Shown here piece by piece: positions 1-7,906 of a stretch of 30,658 bases of DNA. The stretch covers positions 1-30,658 of the IMG/VR virus record IMGVR_UViG_3300032677_000118. The stretch is one strand, 5' to 3'. Position numbers and translations under genes: made by a program. A model generated the notes under the pieces. That model was given only the letters and a program-made list of their open reading frames with translations, made no database searches and was not told the origin of the DNA. Positions within the stretch are counted from its first letter, which is position 1; every line of letters starts with the position of its first letter. This DNA is from a virus.

Positions 1-643
1 GCATGTTGAAAACAGTCCCGTCGCCTTTGTAAAAGTTCCAGGTCAGGATTCGCTTAAAATAGTCGTCTGTCGTGTTGTAGACCGAAACCGTGATCGTCCC
101 CGAAACGGTTTGCGAGCCCGTGGCCGAACTGCTGTAAGAGATCGACCCTGCAGAAGACGCCGTAACAATCACGGTGCCGTTGTATGAGGTAGGTGAGACA
201 CCAGCCACAGAAACGATCGTTCCGACCGAAATGACCAATGAGCCTGAAAACGTCAGGGTCGCGACAGAACCGGTGCCGCTCGCGGATGCGGTGGCAAAAG
301 ACTGTCCGTTTGTGACCGCGTAATCCAGCTGATTATATTCCGTCGTGTCGTATTCGACGCTGTTCAGCGAACCAGAGATGGTGGTGATGGAAGGCGCGGA
401 AAGGGTGGGTCTTACTTGACCGTAAATCCCTGCAGCGACCCAATCCAATAGCTGACCGGTGATGGTCGGTTCGGTGTAGATCGGCAAATTTATGGTGTTG
501 AACCAGTTGACGTAGTTCTGGGCCAGCTGGTTGTAGGAGGCGACAAAAGCCTGAAGATTGTCGTCGTCGTTGTACTGGACGTAGAGATACGACGGAATCG
601 TTTTAAGAACCGAGGTAGGCGCAATTGGCGGGAATGGATTCAT
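1..643 (-). CDS. Baseplate-proximal tail protein, C-terminus cut by window edge
   Basis: The ORF opens with ATG at 643 and is still open at base 1, so only about 214 N-terminal residues are present. AGGG in the minus-strand sequence just ahead of the ATG is a weak ribosome site, and the start lies 6 nt after the stop of the baseplate J gene. Residues 18-76 (YNDDDNLQAF, then NTINLPIY and LLDWVAAGIYG) resemble the conserved N-terminus of tail proteins encoded next to gpJ in myophages (Mu gp48/DUF2612-like position); this is recalled family resemblance. Residues about 120-185 form a beta-rich insert with a VAGVSPTSYNGT core that recurs in the sheath and decoration proteins. The section around TWNFYKGDGTVFN resumes the conserved part. 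Likely role: linking the baseplate wedge to fibres. Confidence 0.7.
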   Translation of the reverse strand, partial: MNPFPPIAPTSVLKTIPSYLYVQYNDDDNLQAFVASYNQLAQNYVNWFNTINLPIYTEPTITGQLLDWVAAGIYGQVRPTLSAPSITTISGSLNSVEYDTTEYNQLDYAVTNGQSFATASASGTGSVATLTFSGSLVISVGTIVSVAGVSPTSYNGTVIVTASSAGSISYSSSATGSQTVSGTITVSVYNTTDDYFKRILTWNFYKGDGTVFNM

Positions 644-649
644 CCCTCG

Positions 650-1846
650 TTATCCTTGCGCGATGGTGATGGCAGCGGTCGTTACGGTGAAATAACCCTC
701 TGGGTCTGATGGAATTAGGCCAGTGCCGCTTGAGGGAGAAACCGGCGTGCTATTCACCGTAAAAGCCCAAACCATCCGGGACAGCAGTTGCGGCGGAACA
801 ATCGACGCAATCGCCTGCTGAAACACCGTCTGAAGTTCGAATTCATTGATTGGCTGTCCAACCGGAAGGCCATTGATGTAACTCGCGATGGCCGGATTTC
901 CCAACTGAGAGACAGAGGCCGGTGCGACATAGTTCGTTGCGATCGTGTTCCAGGTAAGGCTTACCGTGACCACCTGATCAACCGGGCTCACAAAAACAAC
1001 GGAATAGGTGTTTGGATAGTCATAAAGGTCGGCTGTGATATTGCGGGCCGTCGTCGACGAGCCGACCAAAAGTGAAATGTCGCCAACCGAATTAAAAATG
1101 GCGTTGGCCACTTCGTAGGGATCGCCGCCGCCGACAATCACTTCCCAGCCCGGTGAACTTTGAAGAACGGAAACGAGACGGGGTTGAACGCCCGCGACAC
1201 TGGTCAAGGATTTCTTGAGGGTGTTCGTCAGACCCGTGCAGACAGACAGCCCAGCCTGAAGAACGCGCGCCCGATATTGCCCCTCTGTTTCAGCGCCTGC
1301 GCTGGGAATTCCCGGTTGGGGGTTGGTCACAGACAGGGTGATGCTGGACGGTACCGAAGTGATGATGGTCGTAACAGTGCTGGCCGGAACAGCCCAACTT
1401 CCGCTGTCGATTGCCACGCAATAAAGGGGCGATGACGACCCACCGGACGCAATCACGCCGCCGTCTTGGACTAAATACTGGTGAACGCCGTCCGAAATAG
1501 TCATTCCCTGCGGAATGACATAACCAACGGTTCCCGTGAACACGACATAAACGGACGTGTTGGTCGAAGCCCCCTGCGCAACGCCGTAAACGTTGCCAAG
1601 CTGGGTCAGGAGCCAAGCGTTCGCGCCGTAGGGCGTAATTGAATCGATCGTTTCGGTCACGGCTTGATCGATCAACGTCAGCGCGCCAACGTCTGTCGAC
1701 GCGATATCTTCGATCAGTGAACCGGGAAGGTCTGCCGTGTATCCAGGGTTGGTGGCAGACACCAAGGCGACAAGTTGATCACGCAGCGTGGATGGCGGCG
1801 TGTTAGTGCGGCCCGCTTGGGTCAGGACGATCGGAATGTCAGTCAT
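650..1846 (-). CDS. Baseplate J-like protein (baseplate wedge)
   Basis: The 398-residue product matches the Baseplate_J family (P2 gpJ, Mu gp47, T4 gp6-like), which forms the ring of wedge proteins around the baseplate hub. Visible family features are the N-terminal segment LRDQLVALVS with GSLIEDIAST, the middle beta-rich domain TISDGVHQYLVQDGG, and the helix-containing ETEGQYRARVLQ segment followed by a SVAGVQP strand, the usual GxETDxxYRxR type signature. Length is normal for the family. The start ATG at 1846 overlaps the stop of the preceding wedge gene by 4 nt (ATGA at 1843-1846), implying translational coupling. Located between a gp25-like gene and a tail protein, the standard order for short myovirus baseplate modules. 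Confidence 0.88.
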   Translation of the reverse strand: MTDIPIVLTQAGRTNTPPSTLRDQLVALVSATNPGYTADLPGSLIEDIASTDVGALTLIDQAVTETIDSITPYGANAWLLTQLGNVYGVAQGASTNTSVYVVFTGTVGYVIPQGMTISDGVHQYLVQDGGVIASGGSSSPLYCVAIDSGSWAVPASTVTTIITSVPSSITLSVTNPQPGIPSAGAETEGQYRARVLQAGLSVCTGLTNTLKKSLTSVAGVQPRLVSVLQSSPGWEVIVGGGDPYEVANAIFNSVGDISLLVGSSTTARNITADLYDYPNTYSVVFVSPVDQVVTVSLTWNTIATNYVAPASVSQLGNPAIASYINGLPVGQPINEFELQTVFQQAIASIVPPQLLSRMVWAFTVNSTPVSPSSGTGLIPSDPEGYFTVTTAAITIAQG

Positions 1847-2193
1847 TGCGGGATCGGCACATATTCTTGAAAGGTCACGCCCGATTGCGTCACAAGATTA
1901 AGAGAATACGAAGGTTCCGGAGCCGTTATTTTTGACAGAAGCAGCGCGGAAAAATAACCCGCAAATTGCTGTTGCGTCTGGGCCATATAAAGGTCCGGAT
2001 AAAGTTGGGTCAGAACGCTGTTTTGAGCCGGAATTCCGTAGTTCCCATAAAAAGGACTTTCGTTCGGGTTCAAAAGGAGAGTTTGGACAAGAGTGGTGAT
2101 CCAGACATAGCTGCTGTCACCATTGGCGTCGGTTTGGACTTCAACCCAATTCCAGCTGCCGTCGGCGTTGTATGTGCGACCGTAGGTTCTCAT
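1843..2193 (-). CDS. Baseplate wedge protein, gp25/GPW-like (putative)
   Basis: This 116-residue protein sits immediately upstream of baseplate J, where T4 gp25/P2 gpW/Mu gp46-like wedge proteins are found. Residues 31-90 hold WITTLVQTLLLNPNESPFYG followed by a tyrosine/glutamine-rich helix and LLLSKI; a helix ending in a short loop with small and acidic residues, then a second helix, resembles the gp25 core. The C-terminus YSLNLVTQSGVTFQEYVPIP is strand-like. The lysozyme-like ExxR signature of gp25 is not obvious, so the family call rests on size, position and general pattern. Both ends overlap neighbours by 4 nt (ATGA), suggesting coupled translation. Confidence 0.6.
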   Translation of the reverse strand: MRTYGRTYNADGSWNWVEVQTDANGDSSYVWITTLVQTLLLNPNESPFYGNYGIPAQNSVLTQLYPDLYMAQTQQQFAGYFSALLLSKITAPEPSYSLNLVTQSGVTFQEYVPIPQ

Positions 2194-2753
2194 ACCGGGG
2201 TAATCGTGCAGCCGTGAAAGTTAGAGGCCGCTGTCGCCGCCGCTGACTCGATTGAAGAGATCGTTTCTGGAATGGCCGTGATCTGAGCCTCAAGGGTTGT
2301 GATCTTGGCATTCAAAATCGTGATGTCGTTTTGCAGCGTCGTGTAGGACGATTCCAGGGCCAAAAGCTCTTTGACCAAGCTGACCAGAGTCGCATTGTTC
2401 AGAGAAATCATGACCGTCGCCTGCTGCTGCAAATAGGCGACAATGGCCGTCGGATCGGCTGTCAAAGCAGCTGCGGTTCCGAGTTGAGTCGTCAAGTTAG
2501 TCTGAGCGGTCTGCCAACCGGCGATGGTGGCAATCTGGTTGTACAGATTGGTTGCGTCAGTCTCGACTTGGTTGAGTTGCGCAACGATGGCGTTGTATTG
2601 ACTTGTAATCGCGGTCGATGTCGCGTTCAAGCTGTAAATGGCTTGGCTATAAATCTCATTCAGCTGAGAACAATTTACAGCAAGCCCAACACGGACGACG
2701 ACTTCGTCTCCGTATCCCGCGTTGTAATTTGTACTGCCCTGAGGGATCGACAT
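2190..2753 (-). CDS. Coiled-coil baseplate-region protein of unknown function
   Basis: The 187-residue product is not a family I recognise. It is dominated by long helices rich in Ala, Gln, Leu, Ile and Asn with heptad spacing, roughly residues 28-85 and 105-172 (for example TLQNDITILNAKITTLEAQI), so a trimeric or dimeric coiled coil is likely. The short N-terminus is beta-like and the C-terminus ends in NFHGCTITPV. A good ribosome site (AAAAGGG, 5 nt before ATG 2753) supports the start. It lies between the spike gene and the wedge gene, so a structural or assembly-helper role in the baseplate is the simplest inference. No signal peptide or membrane segment is present. Confidence 0.7.
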   Translation of the reverse strand: MSIPQGSTNYNAGYGDEVVVRVGLAVNCSQLNEIYSQAIYSLNATSTAITSQYNAIVAQLNQVETDATNLYNQIATIAGWQTAQTNLTTQLGTAAALTADPTAIVAYLQQQATVMISLNNATLVSLVKELLALESSYTTLQNDITILNAKITTLEAQITAIPETISSIESAAATAASNFHGCTITPV

Positions 2754-2762
2754 TTGGCCCTT

Positions 2763-3368
2763 TTAGTAAATGTTCGTGATGATGCCGTCTTGAACGGTAA
2801 TCACTTGTCCGGTTTGAGCCGTAAACGTACCCGATGCCCCATTCCCAGCAGAAATGTTTCCGGTCGTCACCAGAGAACCAGCCACGCCTGAAATTGTCAC
2901 CCCAGACGGCGCAACAGTCATTACGCAATTAGCCCCTGTGTCCCGGATTATAGCACCATGCGGACCGTAAATCACCACGGCTTGCGGATCGTCGGCTGGG
3001 GACCATCCGGTGTTGCCGAGCCAGACAAAGGATAGCGCCGACAGGTTCCCTGGTTTGTTCAAGCTGGGAATTCCGCTTCCCAGCCCGGTGATGCCGCCCA
3101 AACGCGCATCCGCCGGGAAAACCATGCCATTGTCCCCGACCTTGATCGGATAGCGAATATATTCCGGATATTCGATCGGGATGGTCACTTGCGGCAGCGT
3201 GTAGGGCGCAGCATTGACCTCAAATTTTACCGTAACGATTCCGGAAGAAACCACTTCGACAACAGAGCAAGGCAGAGCAGCGCCCGCCTGATTGATCGCT
3301 TGGAGCGCCGCCTGTCGGGCTAGGTCATTGAGAGATGAGCCGAGTGGATTTTTGAGGAATTCGGCCAT
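2763..3368 (-). CDS. Baseplate spike / central puncturing protein (Gp138/gpV-like)
   Basis: The 201-residue protein has the layout of simple myovirus spikes (P2 gpV, Mu gp45, Gp138 N-terminal domain). Residues 33-110 form an OB-like domain: CSVVEVVSSGIVTVKFEV, then IPIEYPEYIRYPIKVGD and NGMVFPADARLGGITGL. Next comes the conserved turn SFVWLGNTGWSPADDP leading into YGPHGAIIRDTG and a short triple-beta-helix-like tail of repeating Thr/Gly/Val strands (GVTISGVAGSLVTTGNIS). No histidine-rich iron-binding tip is seen at the C-terminus, which instead ends VQDGIITNIY. It should form the trimeric needle that pierces the outer membrane on sheath contraction. Encoded between the hub and a coiled-coil protein. 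Confidence 0.78.
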   Translation of the reverse strand: MAEFLKNPLGSSLNDLARQAALQAINQAGAALPCSVVEVVSSGIVTVKFEVNAAPYTLPQVTIPIEYPEYIRYPIKVGDNGMVFPADARLGGITGLGSGIPSLNKPGNLSALSFVWLGNTGWSPADDPQAVVIYGPHGAIIRDTGANCVMTVAPSGVTISGVAGSLVTTGNISAGNGASGTFTAQTGQVITVQDGIITNIY

Positions 3369-3371
3369 TCG

Positions 3372-4370
3372 TCACCCCGCGTTTTGCAAGTTTGCAGCAG
3401 GTGATGAATACAAATCCAAGGACGTGATCCAGCTTAGGGCGTTTGGGTCACGAAAACTTCCGATGTGACGCACAGATTTGACGAAAAACCGACCCTGAAA
3501 CGAAGAACGTTGCGCGGCGATGTACTGATTGGACGGCGCAATTGTGACCTGGGTCGTGGGAAGTTCGACATAGGACAAGGGTGAAATGTCCGCGCGAAGA
3601 GAGGTTGTCACCTGAAAGGTGCCAGGGTCGACCCAGGTCGGCTGACCAATCATATCGTTGAAAGCGACTGTCGTCGGTTTCGTAGGTACGGTTCCGTCCG
3701 AGACAACAAACCTATTGTTAACGATGCAAATGCTGACGCCCGCATAATTGGCAGCGGGGATAATCGATTTGCTGACGTCGTACATATAGGAGGCGTATTC
3801 GCCAAGGGTCTTTGAGAAGCTGGGTTCGTCCTGGGTCAGCTTCAGATTCGGACTGATGCTCACGATAGGATCGGCAAAAGGAGGATCGGCTTGCGCCGTC
3901 GCCAGCTTCAATGTGTTGGTGATAGCGTCGGCCATCGAAGTTCCAGCCGCCCAGGTCGATTGGGTGATATTAAGTTGTTGGGTGATGCCCGTCTTTCCGT
4001 TTATGACAATCACGAATTCGACCCATTGCTGGGTTCCGATCCAATTGCCATAGGCTTGCCAAATCAACCCTTCTAAAATCACACCGGTCTGGCCGCTATT
4101 ATAGGCGGCAGTCGCTAGGGGCAGGCCCGTTACGAATCCAGCGGAAATCTTGATTAACTTTCCGTTGAAATCATTGGCCCCATAAATCACGTTGAGCCCA
4201 ACACCCCAGATTTTCAGACTTGCGGCTCCGATCGGGCGAGCAAGAGTCGTGACCGGGATATCAAATTCTACCTGGAGAGCGCCCAAGTCGATGTTTCCGT
4301 TCTCGCCCGTGGTGTAGGTGGCGAAGACCGTTTGATCCTGATTGATGATCTCGATTTTGTAGTAGCGCAC
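3372..4370 (-). CDS. Baseplate hub protein (Mu gp44 / gpD-like)
   Basis: The 332-residue product begins with a beta-strand domain (YYKIEIINQDQTVFATYT) and continues with alternating beta and helical sections typical of baseplate hub proteins that sit above the spike. The segment VILEGLIWQAYGNWIGTQQW and the helical TSMADAITNTLKLA, then LGEYASYMYDVSKSII and NRFVVSDG, match the general pattern of hub proteins in P2-, Mu- and Pam3-like phages; this is pattern recognition rather than a clear signature. The C-terminus has the strand FFVKSVRHIGSFRD usual for these proteins. The start is GTG at 4370; its first base overlaps the TAG of the preceding gene (TAGTG). Gene order Dit-like, plug, hub, spike supports the call. 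Confidence 0.68.
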   Translation of the reverse strand: MRYYKIEIINQDQTVFATYTTGENGNIDLGALQVEFDIPVTTLARPIGAASLKIWGVGLNVIYGANDFNGKLIKISAGFVTGLPLATAAYNSGQTGVILEGLIWQAYGNWIGTQQWVEFVIVINGKTGITQQLNITQSTWAAGTSMADAITNTLKLATAQADPPFADPIVSISPNLKLTQDEPSFSKTLGEYASYMYDVSKSIIPAANYAGVSICIVNNRFVVSDGTVPTKPTTVAFNDMIGQPTWVDPGTFQVTTSLRADISPLSYVELPTTQVTIAPSNQYIAAQRSSFQGRFFVKSVRHIGSFRDPNALSWITSLDLYSSPAANLQNAG

Positions 4371-4639
4371 TAGGGCAGCACCACAAATTGGCGGGATGCC
4401 TCATAAAAAACGATCGACGACGTCGTGAAATAGCCCTTCGCCAGATTGATAGGGTAGTCGTTCGGCGATCCGACTAGTGGGACGTTAAAGATCAAATTTC
4501 CGACCACGTCGTTGCACTGCAAATACCAACGCTGCCCGAAGACATTCCACGGAACCGTGCAGAGGTAAACCTGACCATCAAGCGTCGGTTGAAATTGAAA
4601 AGGAGCGTTGGTCGCTGGGGCAAAGTTGTAAGTCGTCAT
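4370..4639 (-). CDS. Small baseplate plug-like protein (Pam3 gp18 type, putative)
   Basis: An 89-residue product starting at ATG 4639, which overlaps the upstream stop by 4 nt (ATGA at 4636-4639). An in-frame ATG at 4678 lies inside the upstream gene and is less likely. The sequence is a single beta-rich domain: FQPTLDGQVYLCTVPWNVFG, then RWYLQCNDVVGNLIFNVPLVG and a C-terminal FYEASRQFVVLP. The arrangement Q..Y...V.W...G.RWYL...D..GN.I resembles the roughly 100-residue plug protein found between Dit-like and hub genes in compact myophage baseplates. Family assignment is from memory and position. Confidence 0.6.
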   Translation of the reverse strand: MTTYNFAPATNAPFQFQPTLDGQVYLCTVPWNVFGQRWYLQCNDVVGNLIFNVPLVGSPNDYPINLAKGYFTTSSIVFYEASRQFVVLP

Positions 4640-5313
4640 TGGCCGAAACTCGGAACCACGGGCGCGGTTGTTGTCCAATCAATTGATTGAGTGACGTTTC
4701 CTGCGCTCACTTGAACGCCTGCACCGATTTTGGACATCAGCTGATTTTGAGCAGCTTGCAGAGATTGCGCCGTCAAGAGAGGCTGGACAAAGTCCCATTG
4801 CCAGCGGTCTTGGGGTCGGCCTGGGTCGCCTTCAGAAATGTCCTTGAAAGAGGTCAAGATGCAATTGAAATAGGTGCCGGACGGGGTAAGGACGGTGTAA
4901 GTGCCGCCCAACGCCGTGTGGGATTGGATCGTCGTTTTCAGCGTGTTGAAAACCGCCGACTTGGCATTGTATCCGCCCGCGCTTTTGACGGGGGCCAGCA
5001 TCAACAGGGAAATCCGCAAAGGCTGCGCGATCACAGCATTCGCAGCTACCGCCTGATTTGCAAAAGGATATGTTGCGATTTCGTTTTCGGCCAAGGTCGA
5101 CCCCGACATCGGGTAAAAATCAAAATACCAAGTGTCGAGTGCCAGAGGATTCACATAAGTTGGAATGCTTTGATATTCTGTCGACTGGGTGATGGCGATG
5201 ATCGGGATGCCGGTGTCCGCTGTGCCGCCCACGCTGGTCGCTGCCGCGATACCTCCTGTGAAGAGGATAGGCGACTTTTGAAACTGAAGGGTGAAGGAAT
5301 TGCGGTCGGTCAT
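4636..5313 (-). CDS. Dit-like baseplate/tail protein (putative)
   Basis: The 225-residue protein lies directly after the tape measure gene, the usual place for distal tail (Dit)-like or Mu gp43-like baseplate proteins. The N-terminus has FTLQFQKSPILFTGGIAA; the central region contains the segment TLKTTIQSHTALGGTYTVLT followed by FNCILTSFKDI and RPQDRWQWDFVQPLLT. An ending of the form W.F.F.QPLLT followed by a helix is the pattern I associate with Dit_like phage proteins. ATG 5313 overlaps the tape measure stop by 4 nt, implying coupling. It probably forms the ring between the tail tube end and the hub. I see no enzymatic motif. Confidence 0.6.
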   Translation of the reverse strand: MTDRNSFTLQFQKSPILFTGGIAAATSVGGTADTGIPIIAITQSTEYQSIPTYVNPLALDTWYFDFYPMSGSTLAENEIATYPFANQAVAANAVIAQPLRISLLMLAPVKSAGGYNAKSAVFNTLKTTIQSHTALGGTYTVLTPSGTYFNCILTSFKDISEGDPGRPQDRWQWDFVQPLLTAQSLQAAQNQLMSKIGAGVQVSAGNVTQSIDWTTTAPVVPSFGQ

Positions 5314-7184
5314 CAGACGGCATTATACGCTGCAACGCCACGGGCGCTGATGTTGAACTCATTCCCAACCATCGAACGAATCAGCAGACTGCTTTTGTCC
5401 TGGGCGCTGGGATAGTAGGCCGACTTGGTCGGGGTCATCGGCCCGTTTCCCGTGTCAGGCGTCTTCGCATTATCGTCGGCGGAAGGAGGTCTCAGGGGTT
5501 CTGGCGGGGTCCATCCAACCGGCGGGTAAGCGAAGGCCTCTCCAAAATAGCCGCGTTTAGCGGCGTCAATGCGTCTCTGTTTTTCGTCTTCGCTCGAAGA
5601 AACGAATAGTTTTTCCAAAAGGTTAGAGGCACCCATTATATCATTCGGGTCCCAACTTTTCAGGGTCATTTTGAGATTAGGGTTCTTATTAATTTCATAA
5701 ATGGCAAAGGCGTCTTGCTGGGCGCGCGTTGCCTTCTGAATGTCAGTGCTTGGCAGTTTGTTTTTCTTCGCCCACTCAGCAAAATTCTTTTGGCGATCAG
5801 GGCTCCAGTTAATCAGACCCGCATAGCCATATTTGTTCTTCGATTTGGTATCCAGGGAGCTTTCGTAATAGGCATGGCCAACCATGGCAGCTGCCACGGA
5901 CTTAGGAAATCCTGCCGCCTCAAAGTCCGACATGACGTCTTTTGCTGTTTTCAGCTGAGTTGCCGACAGCTTTTTGACTTCTTCCCGGCCCTTGTCCTTG
6001 GCTTCGCGAACGTCCCTCGGTTCAATCATGTGAAGGAATTCGAGAAGTTTCAAAAGTCCGTCGGCAACTTCTTCAAACTTATCGCCGAGCTTGGCAAGGT
6101 TTTCTTTAAAGTCGATCATGTCCTTTTTGAACCCGCCGCTTTTCAGGTAATCGCCAAATGCGGTGATCGCTTTTTTGGCGCGATCAATCCAATCCTTGAA
6201 AAAGTCCGACTTGGTTATGTCTTTGACCATGCTGACAAACGCCTTTGCCAATTCGGTCAAAGGCGGCAGAAGGCCCGTTAACGCATTCATGAAAACGGTT
6301 TCGAGTTCGCTGCTCGCTTTAGCGATCGCGACCGAAAAATTCCGAGAAGCTTCGATTGTCTTAGCTTGGGGCTGGAGGTCTGCAGCCATTCCCGGAATGG
6401 TGCGGGTCGCTTCGCCGACGGCTTTCCGTTGAGACGAGAGAGACCGAAGGTCTTCCATTGACAACCCGAGGGTCGCAAAACCAAGGGCTTCATATTCCGG
6501 TTGGGTTTTGGTGCTCTTTTCCCAGGCAGCAATGGCTTTGTTTAGCGTTTCAATCGCCAGAGACGCCGTGTCTTTCTTTTCGACGTCCGAAATGCCAATC
6601 CGGCCAAAAACAGACCTGCCAATGCCGGGGTCGGCTTTCGCTGCCGCGATGCTTTCCAGATAGCTTTCTGGGCTGGCCAAGAAAGGCCGCAGGCCGATGC
6701 CAAAAGCCGCACGTTGCCCGACGTTGACGCCAACGCCCGCTGCCGCACGCTGGGCGTCAGTGATGCCAGCCGCTGCACGGCCCAGGCCAAAACCGCCCAG
6801 AACAGTTCCGACAACGGCCGTGATGCTAAACATTTCGGCGAGGCGGGCCGCTCCTTGGGTCAGGGTCTTGGCGACGGCGCTGGCCGCTTGTTTGGCGTCA
6901 TCCAAACGCTTTTTCTGCTGCTTGCGTTCGTCGTCCAGGCGTTTGCGCGTTTGAGCCGCGCGTTGCTCTTCGTCCTCTTGAAGTTGAAGGGCGATTTCGT
7001 GCTGTTTTTCCAGTTCTTCGGTGACGTGCTTCGTCGCCAAAGCTGAAGCGGCCACGGACGCGCTTGTGTCGTCCCACGCCCCCGGCATTGATTTTAGAGC
7101 GGATTGATACTTTTCGAACGCAGCGATGAAGGCCTTAAACTTCTCGTCGTTGACGTCGATGTCGATGACGGATTTCACTGCCAA
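5313..7184 (-). CDS. Tail tape measure protein with C-terminal lysozyme-like domain
   Basis: The 623-residue product is the largest in the tail module and follows the tail assembly chaperone, as expected for the tape measure. Residues 50-110 are a charged coiled coil (EELEKQHEIALQLQEDEEQR). Residues 119-140 are a hydrophobic glycine-rich stretch, and 290-400 are further helices. Residues about 410-550 resemble the phage tail lysozyme domain: FPKSVAAAMVGHAYYESSLD with a candidate catalytic Glu near 441, then YGYAGLINWSPDRQKNFAEW. A rule of thumb of about 0.15 nm per residue gives a tail of at most about 90 nm. The start is TTG 7184, chosen because AGGAG (7192-7196 on the plus strand as CTCCT) is 7 nt upstream; GTG at 7178 is an alternative. 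Confidence 0.85.
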   Translation of the reverse strand: MAVKSVIDIDVNDEKFKAFIAAFEKYQSALKSMPGAWDDTSASVAASALATKHVTEELEKQHEIALQLQEDEEQRAAQTRKRLDDERKQQKKRLDDAKQAASAVAKTLTQGAARLAEMFSITAVVGTVLGGFGLGRAAAGITDAQRAAAGVGVNVGQRAAFGIGLRPFLASPESYLESIAAAKADPGIGRSVFGRIGISDVEKKDTASLAIETLNKAIAAWEKSTKTQPEYEALGFATLGLSMEDLRSLSSQRKAVGEATRTIPGMAADLQPQAKTIEASRNFSVAIAKASSELETVFMNALTGLLPPLTELAKAFVSMVKDITKSDFFKDWIDRAKKAITAFGDYLKSGGFKKDMIDFKENLAKLGDKFEEVADGLLKLLEFLHMIEPRDVREAKDKGREEVKKLSATQLKTAKDVMSDFEAAGFPKSVAAAMVGHAYYESSLDTKSKNKYGYAGLINWSPDRQKNFAEWAKKNKLPSTDIQKATRAQQDAFAIYEINKNPNLKMTLKSWDPNDIMGASNLLEKLFVSSSEDEKQRRIDAAKRGYFGEAFAYPPVGWTPPEPLRPPSADDNAKTPDTGNGPMTPTKSAYYPSAQDKSSLLIRSMVGNEFNISARGVAAYNAV

Positions 7185-7194
7185 GGGTGCGCTC

Positions 7195-7880
7195 CTAAAT
7201 ACGGCGGGCGAGTAGGTAACGCTGCCGGAACTCGACGGCAGAACTATAGCTTGTTCCTACGAGTTCCGCGAGGTCTGGCCAGCCGTCCTCAACCAACCAA
7301 GTCAGCGCGGAATGGAGGACGCTGTTGCCTTCTCGCCAGTATTCTCTTCCGGCTTCGATGTCGGCAAAGAGCTTTGGTAGTCGATAAGCGACAAGGACGT
7401 CGTGGAGGCCCCGAATATTCCAAAGATCATCGACATCAAAGCGTCCGCTTCGCGCTTTCGCATTGAGGCACAGCCCACAATAAAAAAAGTCACGGCGTTC
7501 TCGACCTCATCAGCGTCATCGGCAGAGAACAGATTTTTTCTGACCGCCTGCTCGAGAGGGACGTGGTCCCACCCTTGATCCGTCATGACGAGAACAGTGG
7601 ACAGGCGGCGAATTTCCGCCAGGAGCCCGTTTTGGACGCCTTCTGGTCCTTCCCAAGAGCCATCGGCTTCAGCCACGCGCTTGAGCATCATCTTGGCCAC
7701 GCGCGGACCCATGCGCACCAGCCATTCGCCGCCGTTTTCGAGCATGGCGGCGTAGGTTTTTGAGATGGTCAGGAAGTACCGCTCAAAAACGTCTTTGCTG
7801 ATCGGTGAAGAGTAGACGTAGGCATCGCCCTCATCCCTCTCCACCGTCAGAACCAAGTTCAAGTTCCGATCGATTTTCAT
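7195..7880 (-). CDS. Tail assembly chaperone, predicted -1 frameshift (long) product
   Basis: Predicted 228-residue fusion: 133 residues from ATG 7880 to the slippery run at 7482-7488, then 95 residues in the -1 frame to TAG at 7195-7197. The -1 frame reads naturally (LNAKARSGRFDVDDLWNIRG, LPKLFADIEAGREYW, ALTWLVEDGWPDLAEL), contains no methionine, and is closed by two TGA codons a few codons upstream of the slip, so it has no conventional start of its own. Such G/GT-type chaperones upstream of the tape measure gene are known in many tailed phages and bind the tape measure during tail assembly. The stop overlaps the tape measure ribosome site. The frameshift itself is inferred from sequence. 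Confidence 0.8.
7302..7880 (-). CDS. Tail assembly chaperone, short (unshifted) product
   Basis: The 192-residue zero-frame product starts at ATG 7880 and ends at TGA 7302. The first 133 residues are shared with the long form and include helical sections such as FERYFLTISKTYAAMLENG and VAKMMLKRVAEADGSW. After the slippery site the zero frame continues with ALMSMIFGIFGASTTSLS and a low-complexity Ser/Thr/Lys/Glu tail. Like gpG of lambda-type tail modules, it should be the major, non-virion chaperone form made in excess. No good Shine-Dalgarno is visible before 7880, and the gap to the tube gene is only 26 nt. Confidence 0.78.
   Translation of the reverse strand: MKIDRNLNLVLTVERDEGDAYVYSSPISKDVFERYFLTISKTYAAMLENGGEWLVRMGPRVAKMMLKRVAEADGSWEGPEGVQNGLLAEIRRLSTVLVMTDQGWDHVPLEQAVRKNLFSADDADEVENAVTFFIVGCASMRKREADALMSMIFGIFGASTTSLSLIDYQSSLPTSKPEENTGEKATASSIPR
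7482..7488 (-). promoter_or_regulatory. Slippery heptamer T_TTT_TTT for -1 ribosomal frameshifting
   Basis: On the minus strand the zero-frame codons ACT TTT TTT ATT contain seven consecutive T, placed exactly as X_XXY_YYZ. A -1 slip opens the 95-codon chaperone extension. The plus strand shows seven A at 7482-7488. I did not identify a clear downstream stem-loop by eye. Confidence 0.75.
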
Positions 7881-7906
7881 TTGTGCCCAGGATCAAAAGG
7901 AAGCGA

